Assembly (NCBI GenBank): GCA_036346405.1
Contig: CM070561.1
Span: 3,164,834 to 3,228,833 of the forward strand
DNA: 64,000 nucleotides
Reading direction: 5' to 3'
From: Phyllostachys edulis
Taxonomy: Eukaryota > Streptophyta > Magnoliopsida > Poales > Poaceae
A model generated the notes under the pieces. That model saw only the letters and a list, made by a program, of their open reading frames with translations. It was not told the origin of the DNA and searched no databases. Positions 39,225 to 50,400 of this stretch are shown piece by piece. The position numbers were made by a program, and so were the translations under genes. How positions within the stretch are numbered: position 1 is the stretch's first letter; every line of letters begins with the position of its first letter.

Positions 39225-39840
39225 GGTCTAGACGGTTAAGATCTCAAAAAGGGGAGATCCTAACGGCCAGATCTAAAGGGGGGGTCTGAGTGGTTAAGAT
39301 CTCCAAAGGGGAGATCCTAACGGCCAGATCTAACAAGGGGAGGTGCGGCGGTTAAGATCTCCAAAGGGAGGTTCTAATGACCAGATCTAACAAGGGGAGG
39401 TGCGAGCGGTTAAGATCTCCAAAGGGAGGTCCTAACGACCGAGATCTAACAAGGGGAGGTGCGAGCGGTTAAGATCTCCAAAGGGAGGTCCTAACGGCGA
39501 GATCTAACAAGGGGAGGTGCGGCGGTTAAGATCTCCAAGGGAGGTCCTAACGGCCAGATCTAACGAGGGAGGTGCGGCGGTTAAGATCTCAAAGGGAGGT
39601 CCTAACGGCCGAGATCTAATAAGGGGAGGTGCAGCGGTTAAGATCTCCAAAAGGGAGGTCCTAACGACCAGATCTAACAAGGGGGGAGGTCTGAGCGGTT
39701 AAGATCTCTCAATGGGAGGTCCTAACGGCCAAATCTAACAAGGGGGAGGTCTGAGCGGTTAAGATCTCCAAAGGGGAGGTCCTAACGGCCAGATCTAACA
39801 AGGGGGAGGTCAGAGCGGTTAAGATCTCCAAAGGGGGGGT
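39225..39840. repeat. Tandem array, about 58-bp unit, about 11 copies
   Basis: Each unit contains GGTTAAGATCTCCAAAGG, a GGAGGTCCTAACGG word and AGATCTAACAAGG. Copies differ by small indels. The array lies inside the LTR 28190-40618. Confidence 0.85.
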
Positions 39841-41111
39841 TTATTTGGACCAGAGAAGGTTCAAATGAACTAGAGGGCATTCAAAAGAACACGAGAGGGC
39901 CCCAAATGAACCCGAGGAGGTTCAAATGGGTAGGGGAAGGTCCTGGCTGAACGCCGGGAAGTTCGGTTGGACACTGGGAGTTCAAAAGGAGCTCCATATG
40001 GACATAAGGAGGTCCATATGGGCACAGGGAGGTCCAAAAGAACTCTGGGATACTCAAATGTACTCAGGGAGTTCAAATGAACGTTGAGAGGTCCACGGGG
40101 AGGTCCACACAGAGAAAGAGGTCTAGATCAAAAGAGATCAAGATAGAGATGAAAGTTTAGACCAGAGAGGAGGCCTAAACACAAAGAGATTCAAACCAAC
40201 AAAGAGGATGTCTGGACTAAAGGAAGTCCAAACAAAAAATACAAGGAAATGTCCAAAAAATCAAAAAGGTTTGAAACACAAACCCGAGCTAGTCTAAACT
40301 CAAAAATGAGGTCTTAGACCAACAAAGGGGTCTGAGCAAGGGGGAGGTCCAACATAAAGGAGGTCTGGACCGAGGGAGAGGTCCAGACACAGAAGAGGTC
40401 CTGGAAAGGAGAAGCCAAGCTTAAAGGCTCACAGAGCAAAAAGAGAAAAAGGAAAACTCCAACAAACTCCAGAAGAAACCGAACTGATTTAGTTGAAGTT
40501 TGGTTTAGTCAATTAAAGCTCTTTTAAAATCTCAAGTTAAGCTTTGAACTCTCAACAAAATCAAATGGTTCTTTTTATTTTGAAAACTTCAGGAACTCTG
40601 GACAAATGGGACGTTACATAATACGCTCAATGGTTGGATCATTTGCCAGATTAAGAAATAAGGTAACTCTCTCCATTGAACCATTTTCCTCAAAATCACG
40701 CTTGAAAAATTGTGTTGTTTCCATGTTTACTCCCATAGCTGCAAAGACAATAGCAAAATTGTCCTCCTTGGCATTCTCCAAGATATTATCAGTTTTCTCT
40801 AAACATTTTACCAACCAGCCTGACAACAAAACTGAACTGCAATTTCATTGTGTGGGAGCCCAGCAGCCGAAAAAAGAGGGATCTTCTGACCACGAGCTAT
40901 AGAATTCATGATATCAATTGTAGATATGCCAATCTGAATCATTTCTTCAGGGTATGTTCGCTCGCTGGGATTGATAGAACTTCTGGAAATATCCAAGTAT
41001 GCTTCTGGTAAAATTGGTGGACCATTATCTATAGGTTTCCCAGAACCATTGAAAATGTGCCCAAGCATATCCAATGACACTGGAGTTTTTAGAACCTCAC
41101 CAATGAATTGT

Positions 41112-42116
41112 TGTGGCGACCCGGCCAAGGGCTTCACCCGAGAGGTCCTCTAAGACCTCCCTGAGAGTCCCCCAGGACCTCCCAGAAGGTCCCAAGGACC
41201 TCTCGGGCAGTCCACCCAGGCCTCCCAGGAGGTCCAACCAGACCTCCTAGAGGTCTAGGGAACTGACCCGAGAAGGTCTTGAGACTCAGGACCTCCCCAA
41301 GAGCCACGATCAGACCTCGGGAGGTCCAGAGACCAACCCGAGGAGATCATGGGACTTGGAGAAGTCCTAACCCTCTTGTGACCCGAACTAGTCCCAAAGA
41401 TCAATGGCTAGTTCTCACAGCAATTACAAGTGATAACATACATCTACAAAAGACTTTATTAACAGCAAGGGAGTTGATTACAAAGTTGCTTACAAGCCAC
41501 GACAACAAAGCAAAATACACAGCGGAAGCAAAACCATGTCCATCCAATACACCACAGGTAATTGGCTGGAGGACGCGGCCTAGTTGATCTGGTCCTCATC
41601 ATCATCAAAGAAGTCTTCTCCTGCTCAATTCATCAATCAAGCAAGAATAAGCACAACAACCGTGCTCGCAAATTACACCCGTCAATTAACAGAATGTCAT
41701 GCATAAATAGATATCCCAAGTGAAGGCATAATATGGTTGATTTGCGTAAAGCCAAGTTTCTTTCAATTACATATACTAAGTTCCAAGGCAGTGATACAAT
41801 AACTAAAATTCATTTTCCAAATTCAATTTTTCAGTTGGATAACATTCATCATCAGATGGTGAAGGATACCCTCCTCGCACAAGGCTCCCCGCCCAAAACC
41901 ATGGGATAGAAATCCCAAAAATAGTTTATCCAAAACCTTTTGAAAACAAAACCAATGTCTAACTTTGAGTGGTCTTTGCCAGCACGTCCATGACCGTGGA
42001 CACAACTATTTGAATAGTTTAGACTCTGCAGAGGTTGTACAATTTACCCACATGATATGATTCCTCTAGTTGGTTTGGAGGACCTCTCGGGTGAAGCCCT
42101 TGGCTGGGCTTCCACA
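41112..42116 (-). mobile_element. Solo LTR, 1.0 kb (gypsy-type)
   Basis: It begins TGTGGCGACCC and ends GGGCTTCCACA, with flanks ATTGT (41107-41111) and ATTGC (42117-42121). The two ends carry a long inverted match around GCCAAGGGCTTCACCCGAGA. Hairpin variant AGCAC...GTGCT at about 41,650; palindrome cassette at about 41,976-42,040. It splits the V-ATPase subunit B fragment. Confidence 0.82.
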
Positions 42117-42332
42117 ATTGCACAGCTATGTATTTGTTGTCAATGCCAGAAGTTCCTTAAAAAACCTGAACTACAGCTTTCTCTCCATCGATTTCAAGCA
42201 CTTGACCACGCTTAGTTGTGTCATCTCCTCTTTGGATGATGACAATTTCTTGGTATTTAGGACCCTTCACTTTATCAAGAATGACAAGAGGACCAGCAAC
42301 TCCAGAGAGGAAATGAATTGGTGGTGGCCACG

Positions 42333-45300
42333 TGTAACATCCCAAAATTTTGGTCTGTTTTGAAGTTTTAAAAAGAAAAATAACCATTTGAATTCTTTTG
42401 TTAAAGTTAAAAGCTTAATTGGAATTTGTAGAGTTCAAAAACAATTTAATATGAATAATGTCAACATCAACTATTATAAAAATTATTTTATTTGGGTTTT
42501 ATGTGCTTGGATATATTTTTCTAGAATTTTTCTGAGTGCATTTGCTATTTTCCATTTGTCATTTGTCTTTTCTACTATTTTCTAAAAAAAAATTATTAAA
42601 ATCTCCGATTAGTCTCTTGGGCCGAAATCCATTCTTTCAGCCCAATCCTATTTTCTTTTCCCGGCCGTTCCTTTTCCTCGCGCGAGCAGCCGCAGCTTGG
42701 CCCGCTTTTCCCTTTTCTTTGGCACCTTGAGCCCACTAAGCTAGCCGTTCCGTTCACGTGCGCAAGAAGCCCACCCAAGCAGCCTGCCGTTTCTTTCCCT
42801 GGCGCGTGCGTGAAAGCAGCCAATCGAGCCAGCCGTTTCCATTTTTTTTCCTGGCCGTTCCATTTCTTTTCGCCACAAGCCCAGCCGAGATGGCCTTGTT
42901 CTTGTCCCGTGCGAAAAGCCCAGCCGAAAGCCAGCTTTTGCTTTTGCCTTTTCTTTTGGCTCTCTTTGCCGATGGACCCTGCGGCTGTTCATCGTTTTCC
43001 TCTGGAACTTCCGTTCCTATGCCTGAAGCAAACTCAGCAGCCACCCGTGTCTCTCCTGGAATCCTCCCTCCCCAACCCTATTTAAGGCGCCCACCTGCGT
43101 CATAATTTTCGCCCAGAGCTCCTCCCTTGTTTGCTCTAGCCGCCGACACTTTTCCTCCATTGCGCTGTAGTTTCTCAAACCCGAGCCGGCCATTGAAGCT
43201 CTTCATCCTCGTCGTTCGTCACCATCCAGCGATCTCAGCCTGCGCCGTCACCGGCGTTGGACTCGCCTCGCCGCGGTCTTCGAAGTGCTCTCATCGTCTC
43301 TTCTCGAAGGCCGTCGCATCGCCATCGACCCCATCATCCTGAATCTGGCCGAGCCGCCTCTTTGCTGATCTACAGCTCCAGTGAGTGCTTCCACCGTCGT
43401 GTGCGCGTCATGTCGCGTTCTATACCTTTCTCTTGTGATCCCTCACCTCCTTGTTGTTTCCTGTCACCAGAGTGTTCCGGTAGTCCGCTCGTCACCATCA
43501 CGGTCACCTCCAAGCCACCGGTCATGCTGGACCTCTGGATCGTTTCTCTTGTGCCAACTCGTCGCCAAGTCAGCGGCCACCTCACTTCCTTGGCCCATGT
43601 GACATCCTCGTCGACATCCTGTCAGCAGCCATGTGGCGAACCAAAACCCACCCGATCTAAAAGGTCCATGGATCCAGTCTACCATGCACCAAACCATTGA
43701 CTGTAGGCCCCACTTGTCAATTTCATTATCCTAATTATCTTTCAGCTCAAAATCATTGATGATGTCAGCATGACTCAATTAATTGTTTTTCCTTCAGAGA
43801 AACAATTCTTTAAATCTGAAATTCTAATTTCTATCATTTCATTTGAATCTTCCAAAGCCCATATCTTTTGCATCCGAACTCCGATTGAGTTCATTCAAAT
43901 TCCTAAATTCATCTAAATTCAAGATCTAGTTATCTGAAATTTTTATTTAAATTTTGGAGTTTGTTTCCTCTCTGTTATTTATTTATTTGGTTTATTTGCT
44001 TGTTTGCGAATAGACGTTGATGCTTCGGGAAGCTTTGAGCAAGGAGGAGTATACCAAGATCAAGATCAATCCCAGGATTTATTCCAAGGCAAGCCGTAGT
44101 CCTTTGATCATATTGAACCTATGATTTCAAAAGTATATTATTTTATACAGATTGCATGCTATCTTTATACAAACTGCTTTGGGATTAGTTATTACCTGTT
44201 GTCATTATGCCTCCATCGATTATTTGAATATCGTGAATCCTTTGTCACCTTAGCATGGATAATTATAGTTGGACATATTTGTATCACCAACATAGGTATC
44301 GTATAGATGCTTAGTTCAACTTAGTTACGATGGGTTCATGATCACATGTGTCATAATGATTAATCTTGACTTAATGATATATGGAATTATGGTGGTGAGC
44401 CACTCTTGTTAAAATTTATGTACCATGACAGGGTGTGTCATTAGTATTGGTTAAACAAAATTGTTTTCGCTCAGGCGAGTAGGTTGGTGGATTGTGGGTG
44501 TGGGTTTAGCACGGTATGGGTTGCGGAAAGATCGCCTGAGTAACTGGTCAAGGACTTAATCTTGTGCATCATTGAACTGGGACTTAACCGTACAAACCAC
44601 ATGTCTGGTAACCGTACAAACCACATGTCTGGTATGGGACGGACCTGGCTAATTAATTAGCGATGTTTTGATTCGGCTTTGTTTTGGTTGACGATTCGGG
44701 CTCAAGAGGGGGCCAGGTGGCGAAACCTTAGCGAGCAGAACTGAGTCAAAACAGGGCTTTGTAAAGGCCTTATCACGTGCTCTAGACTGCTTACCTAAGG
44801 TAGTGAGTAGTGGTATCGACGGATGCCAAACAAACTAGAGAAGTCGTGTCTTGTGGGTAAAACTGTACAACCTCTGTAGAGTGTAAAACTATTCGAATAG
44901 CCGTGTCCGCGGTTATGGACATGCTCGGGGATTTCACACGGGAGATAGAGTTTCTTTAAAAATGAGTCGAAGTGTGGATGGGAAGTTCACTTGATGAATA
45001 TAATGTTTGTTTGGTGAACAGAAAATTCACTTGGTGGTTTGTGTCGATTGGTGAATTGGGGATTCACTTATCTTTGGTTTGGTTGGAAAGTGAACGAAAA
45101 ATTCACTTGTTGTTTCAAAGAAATTATTTAATTATTTATTATTGTTTTCAACTACACATTTTAATCTATTTATTGTATTTATCGTAAATGTTGCTTTCTG
45201 CAAAAGAACCATACAGCTAACCTTTGTCAGGTCGTGCATGAATACTATTTGCATACATTTTCCTACGGCTTGCTGAGTGCTTTATGTACTCACGGCTTAT

Positions 45301-45663
45301 GCCTTTGTTGATCAGTTGAAGAATATCAAGCTGTTCAAGAGTTCTTTCAGAAGGAGAACTATGAAGGTTTTGCGGATTAGGGTGCGTTCTCCACTCGATT
45401 GCCTATGGGCATGTTGATTGGCCTTTTCAAGAGTTTCGTTCTGCTGCAAGAGTTTATTTGTTTCTTTAACCCTGCGTGGCAAGTTAAGTAAACGTTGACC
45501 ATAAGGTCCAGTTATTATTATTATTTGTTACTCTGAGATATTTTTAGTTAAATCGAATAAATGGATGGTATTTCATCACTATTTTCTGTGTGAGCTAGCT
45601 ACTGATCTGGGACTAGTTCAGAATACACAGAGGGTTCTTGAGATGTATTTTCGGGTCCCGGCA
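42333..45663 (+). mobile_element. Solo LTR, 3.3 kb (gypsy-type)
   Basis: It begins TGTAACATCCCAAAATTTTG and ends GGGTCCCGGCA, with flanks CCACG (42328-42332) and CCATG (45664-45668). The promoter-proximal part (42,600-43,330) is GC-rich with overlapping open frames that I reject. GAGTGC...GTACTC hairpin at 45275-45291; palindrome cassette at about 44,868-44,922. Confidence 0.84.
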
Positions 45664-46020
45664 CCATGGGTGCTTAAGCTACTCACCCTCTCGACCACAC
45701 CCCCAAAGATGACCACGACATTGGCCGTGCTTCAGCTTCATGACTTATGCTTTGGACCTGGTAAGGGGAAGGCCACGGACTCCACCCAACACTTTTTATT
45801 GGAGGTGGCCACAGTACCACTGAACTCCTAATAAACCTTTCATCGAATAGCTTGAGCGTGCCATGGAAACAGAGGAGACACCTGCGATTGAGCTCGTTGC
45901 CACAGTTGGCGGAGTTGGCAGCGACACCGCTAGGTGTGGAGGTGGCCAACTGCGTGACCAAGACCAGATGGACGTGGATGGACTAGGTGTCAAGCACTAG
46001 GGTGAGTGGTGGTGCGGGGT
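45664..46020 (-). other. Interior of the outer retroelement, unidentified
   Basis: This lies between the gag-like frame and the V-ATPase fragment. It has open frames on both strands but nothing I recognise; it may be degenerate gag or another captured piece. Confidence 0.35.
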
Positions 46021-46653
46021 CTATGCCTGGAGTAGCTTCCGCCAAGGCATGGTCGACATCAGTGCATGGTTGCATTTCGCCGAACAGTTGGTGCGCGTTG
46101 ATGATGCAGGTGTTGGCACACACACAAGGGGTGTCGATGAATGGAGCGGGGCTGGTGATGGCGACGTCGAGCAGGGCAGTGGTTGAGGGAGAACCCTGGG
46201 GCCGCGTCTGGCATGAATATGGACGTCTGCAAGGCGGTGTCGTCGCCGGAACACATCATCGAGCACCTGGCAGGCATCAGGTTGTCCAGCTCGCCGGTGA
46301 CAAATGACCTCGGCGAGGAGGCCTACACCGATGTGGTCACCGACTGGGGCGAGTCTTGGATTGGCAAAACCAGCCGCTAGAAGTCGGCCTTGATGTCGGC
46401 AAGGGGTGTGACTTCGTTGCGGCGGCCGCTCGGCCAGAGACGTTGGTCTGTAGTCGAAGAGTGGAGCGCTTCCGCACGAAGAAGTGGGTCGAAGACGACC
46501 AGCAGCCGGCTTGGTCTCCGTCTTGACCTCCGGTCGGATGGGCTTCATCTCCTCCACTGAGGCCTGGATGGCCGCGCACTGGATTTGCAGCTGCTTGAGT
46601 AACTCGCCTCGCGCTAAGATCGCCTGGGTCAGCTTCTGGAGTTGTTGCTCCAT
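46021..46653 (-). pseudogene. Gag-like frame of the outer retroelement
   Basis: A 210-codon frame begins 50 bp after the primer site. The first 45 residues (MEQQLQKLTQAILARGELLK onwards) look like an amphipathic coiled coil, as in gag N-termini. The remainder is Arg/Pro-rich and may be out of frame. No zinc knuckle or pol motif is present. The call rests on position behind LTR and primer site and on the coiled coil. Confidence 0.45.
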
Positions 46654-46702
46654 CTCGATTACTGTGTGCTAGTTTGATAGCGTGCGCATTGCAGATTGGA
46701 AT

Positions 46703-46715
46703 GGCTCTGATACCA
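46703..46715 (-). other. Primer-binding site of the outer retroelement
   Basis: TGGTATCAGAGCC on the minus strand, two bases from the LTR end, matches the 3' end of plant initiator-Met tRNA by complementarity. It fixes the element's direction. Confidence 0.88.
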
Positions 46716-46717
46716 AT

Positions 46718-47065
46718 TGTTACTGTCCCGATTGATGAACACTGATGCACACCCAGGACAAGAACACGATGATCCAAACCAACTCAATATACTAGTACTT
46801 AGAGATACAAATTAGGGAATTAGAATCAAGACAGAGAAAAGCAATCAAGACTAAGAAGAAGCAGGAGACTAGGAATCATAGAAATGGAATTTGGGGGAGA
46901 GATAGCATGGCGGAGGAAGATGGGAGCCAAGGCTAAACTGAAAATATTCTTCGATGCCTTCTTCAATCACTGTCGCCTGTCCTTTGTAGTCTCGACTGGA
47001 TCCCCCTCTTGCCTCCTGAGCCCATGGCCCACGAACGAAGCCCAAAGCTAGGCCGGTCTGTGACA
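46718..47065 (-). repeat. 5' LTR of the gene-transducing retroelement
   Basis: 348 bp, TGTCACAGACC to GGGACAGTAACA on the minus strand, homologous throughout to 8719-9069 with many substitutions and small indels. Confidence 0.82.
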
Positions 47066-47442
47066 ACAACATTGCTAAACTTTGAAACTTACGTTCTGTA
47101 CTAGTTTAAATTATATATATATTTTTTCGTGTGCAGGGATTCTGGGATTGCAATTCCGGTGCTACAAAATTCGTGTTCAATTCCTAGGATCCAAACCTTG
47201 CATTGCAATGCATTGGTTTATCTTGTGACAAACAAATCCCCAAAATGTGCACATGCAATTAACCAACGCACAACAATACTTGACTTTGGAGCGCAAGCAT
47301 CTCACAGGGATTTCACAGATAAAGGTTCCCCAGACCAAAGCCGTAGTAACTAGTAGCAAGTACTCTACGTATATAGACATCCACGTACAAGCAACGAACA
47401 TCCCATAGGTAAGCAAAGCCTTTCAGAGATGGGAATTGGGAT
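47066..47442. other. Intergenic between two retroelements
   Basis: AT-rich with no gene. It contains the perfect palindrome TGCATTGCAATGCA near 47,200. The last 70 bp resemble 52,410-52,470 on the other side of the copia element. Confidence 0.5.
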
Positions 47443-47447
47443 ACTAG

Positions 47448-50400
47448 TGTTAGATATATATATTGTGTAGGGTGTTATTTGCATTTGTACATGTTATATA
47501 TTGGCCTTTGGCCCATTGGAATAGACAAGTGGCTATATTCAAACATGGTATCAGAGCTAGGGTTTTGAAACCCTACCACTTAGCCACCAGTCGCCGCCGC
47601 CACTCTCCCCGCGCCGCCTCCACGCCTTCCTCCCCTTTCGGTCGTTCTTGCCCTTGCCTTGTTGTCATTGCTCCTCTATCTCTCGAGATCGCGCCAAGTC
47701 GGCGCCGCCTCCATCGTCTCGCCGCGCCGCCCTCATGGTGGGTCGAAGGCCGCCCTCACGGATCGGCGTCGCCTTCATCGCCCAAGGGGCTGGCGCCCTC
47801 CGTGCCGGATCTCGGAGCTAGCCGCCACCGCCAGCACCGGATCTCGGTGCTTGCCGCTGCCGCCACCGCCGCTCGGAGGAACCCTAAAGTCCCATGCACG
47901 AGTGTTTTTCCAGCTGGGCTGAGTGAGCCGGCCCAGCCGAGAAGAAGAGAAGAAAAAGAAAAGAAAAGAAAAAGAGAAAAAAAACAGCAGCTGGTGGCTT
48001 CTACTGGAGGCTCCTTCGCCATCCTGCTCCCCCCAGTTCGTTTTGATGGGACAAACTTAAGGAGTGGGCGTTCACGAGATCCACCTCAGCGACCCGGCGT
48101 CTCTGGGGTCATCTCACCGGTGGCAGCCATGTCGCCTCGTCCTACACCGCCAACCTTGCCCTCTCTCTGTTGGTGCGGGCAGGCGGCTCAGAGGTCGACA
48201 ATCTTTGCCTTTGGAGGCGCTAGAGCTCTACCGATCCGAGATACACGCCGAAGGCCGGGCAGAGGTCGAGGCTCGTGCTACCGCCATTCTAGTGGGTAGC
48301 ATGCCCGAGACCATCTCTATGGATGTGGCGGAGCTGCCGACGACACAGCTCATGTGGGAGCGCCTCCGAGCCCACTACCAGCCGACGAGCGATGCTATGT
48401 ATCTCTCAGTTGTGCACCAGGCACATTCTCTTCAGCTGCTCGATGCCACTGTTGATGACTTCTACCAGAAGTTGTCAGAGGTGTGACGTCAGCTTGACTC
48501 TCTGGGGCCAGATGCCTGCCGGACCTATCCCTGCTGTGTGCGGCTCCGCGCTCACCAGGAGACTCACCGTCTCTCGACTTCTGACGCGCGTCTCGGCTCG
48601 AGTTCGAGGCATGCGCTCGGCTCTGACTCGCCACCCACGCCCGAGCTTAGTGGAGGCCCTCACAGTGTCGCGTCTTGAGGAGACTTCGTCACCGTGGCAT
48701 GGCTCGAGATCTGATCTGTCTTATGCCTTGACATCTGCTCCTTTGCCGCTTTCTTGACAAGCCGTGACCCTCCTCCGGCTCCTCTAGTGGTTCTTTGCTT
48801 CTCTGTGGTCTCCACTTCACCCCTCTTGTCGTCGTCTTGGCCACAGTATTAGGATTGTTATAAGCGGAGGAGGGACCCGAGTCGTCGGGCGGGCGTCCCC
48901 GAAGGGCTCTGGAGGTTCCTCTCCCTCGAGGATGGCCCTCTCGCCAGGCTCCTCTGGTGGCGCCACACTGCAGCTTCTCTCTTTGCTTGACCCTCGGTGT
49001 CGGCTCATCCTCGGACTCCTCGGGTTACGCTTTCGTCGCTCTTGCTTCTCTGCAGTCTTCCTCGCCTCCGCCTCCTCCCTCGTCAGTATCTTGTCTCCGT
49101 GGATCTTAGACTCTGGTGCTTCTTTTCACATGACACCAGATTCTACCCACCTTACTGTCATGCGATCCACCGATTTTTCTTCCATTAGAGACTACAGATG
49201 GTACCTCCTTCTGTTACTGAGGCGAGGCACCCTTTTCACTTCTTCTTTTTATGTTCTGCAGTCTCTCATGTTCCTCGGCTTACTATGCGGCTTATGTCTA
49301 TTTGGTCGATCCTTGATCACGACCTGTCGTGTTGTTCTTGAGTCGACTCTTGTTGTGTTGAGGACCGCCTTGACGGGACTCTGCTTGGTCTTGGCCCTCG
49401 GCGCGTGATTCTAGCGTCTTTGGGAGCTCGGTGGCTTCATCTTCCTTCCATTGTCTCCACCTGACCCGATCGGCCACTAACACTACCTCTGCTCTTGCTG
49501 CGTCCTCCACTACATCTTTTGCTCAGTGGCACCATCGTCTCGATCATCTCTGTGGCTCGCGTCTATCGTCTTTAGTCGGTCATGGTGTTCTTGAGTCTGT
49601 TTCTGGGAACACCTCTTTACATTGTATGGGTTGCAAGCTTGGCAAGCAACTGCAGCTCCCCTATCCCACTAGTGATTCTATTTCTACTTGTCCTTTTGAT
49701 CTTGTTCACTCTGATGTTTGAGGTCCGGCTCCCTTCGTTTCGAAAGGGGGTCATCGCTATTATGTGATCTTTATTGATGATTATTCTCGTTATACTTGGA
49801 TCTACTTCATGTCCGAGTGCAGCCAGGTTCTTTCTATTTATCAGATGTTCGCAACCATGGTTCGCACTCAGTTTGATTCAGTCATTCGTGTTTTTCGTGC
49901 TGACTCTGCTGGTGAGTATCTCTCTGCTGCTTTGCGTCGCTTTCTCGCTGAGTAGGGCACTCTTCCTCAGTACTCTTGTCCTGGTGCTCACGCTCAGAAT
50001 GGTGTCTCTGAGCGTAAACATCGTCACTTACTTGAGACCGCTCGGGCTCTCATGCTTGCCTCCTCTGTTCCCCCTCACTTCTAAGTGAAATTTGTTTCTC
50101 TCTTTGCTTTTCTCATCAACCTCTGACCTTCTCTGCTCTTGAGGTTCTACTCTGTTGGCGTCTCTTTAATCGAGCTCAGTCTGATCATCTTCGCGATTTT
50201 GGTACATGTCTGTTTAATCCTTCTTCCACCTCGTGGCGCACCAAGTCGGCTGCTCGGTCGGTTGAGTGTGTTTTTCTTAGCTCTGATCTTGAGCATAAAG
50301 GTTATCGTTGTTATGACCCTGTTGCTCGTAGGATGAGGATTTCTCGGGATGTCACTTTTGATGAGTCCCGCCCTTACTACCCTCATTCCCCCACTGTCAG

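Larger units (their letters stand above)
28190..40618 (-). mobile_element. Gypsy-type solo LTR, about 4.4 kb of its own, with two nested solo LTRs
   Basis: On the minus strand it starts TGTAACGTCCC at 40618 and ends GGTCCTCACA at 28190. TAATA duplications are at 28185-28189 and 40619-40623. It contains a second LTR ending at 33758 and a third at 33836-37584. GGACCTCC/GGAGGTCC words are extremely frequent. A GAGTAC...GTACTC hairpin lies at 28723-28741 and a palindrome cassette at about 29,121-29,172. Confidence 0.8.
26540..42310 (-). pseudogene. Vacuolar H+-ATPase subunit B, intronless fragment in four pieces
   Basis: Subunit B is the non-catalytic nucleotide-binding subunit of the V1 sector that acidifies vacuoles. 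Pieces on the minus strand are about 42310-42117 (SGVAGPLVILDKVKGPKYQ, GTSGIDNKY), 41111-40619 (GEVLKTPVSLDMLG, NPSERTYPEEMIQ, FAAMGVNMETTQFF, NDPTIERI) and 26599-26540 (ITPRIALTTAKFLAYECGK). The gaps are solo LTRs with readable target duplications; closing them restores continuity. Subunit B genes normally have many introns, none are here, so the source was a cDNA. A stop replaces the residue after AVVQVF and there are small frame breaks. The N-terminus and C-terminal third are missing. Confidence 0.88.
8719..47065 (-). mobile_element. Gene-transducing LTR retrotransposon (Bs1-like), heavily nested by later insertions
   Basis: Two related LTRs of about 350 bp (8719-9069 and 46718-47065) bound the region, flanked by acagc (8714-8718) and acaac (47066-47070), a one-mismatch target duplication. 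A tRNA-iMet primer site follows the right LTR, so the element reads on the minus strand. Removing the insertions defined by their own duplications (9675-20871, 20910-21215, 22289-26394, 26600-28183, 28190-40618, 41112-42116, 42333-45663) leaves about 4.35 kb. That holds a gag-like frame, then intronless minus-strand fragments of V-ATPase subunit B, an unknown stretch, RAD23 and monodehydroascorbate reductase. No reverse transcriptase or integrase is seen. The LTRs are visibly diverged and the coding fragments carry stops, so the insertion is old. Maize Bs1 is the precedent for such transduction; the link to Bs1 is by analogy. Confidence 0.75.

Noticed and set aside
26600..40618. A single LTR element running from the Angela LTR to 40618
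   Set aside because: The two ends have different LTR sequences and each has its own duplication (ATAAT and TAATA).
42596..43700. GC-rich open frames with signal-peptide-like runs
   Set aside because: They are the GC-rich part of the solo LTR 42333-45663; peptides are repetitive and unconserved.
46703..46715. tRNA gene fragment
   Set aside because: Only the primer-site match to the tRNA 3' end is present; no cloverleaf sequence around it.
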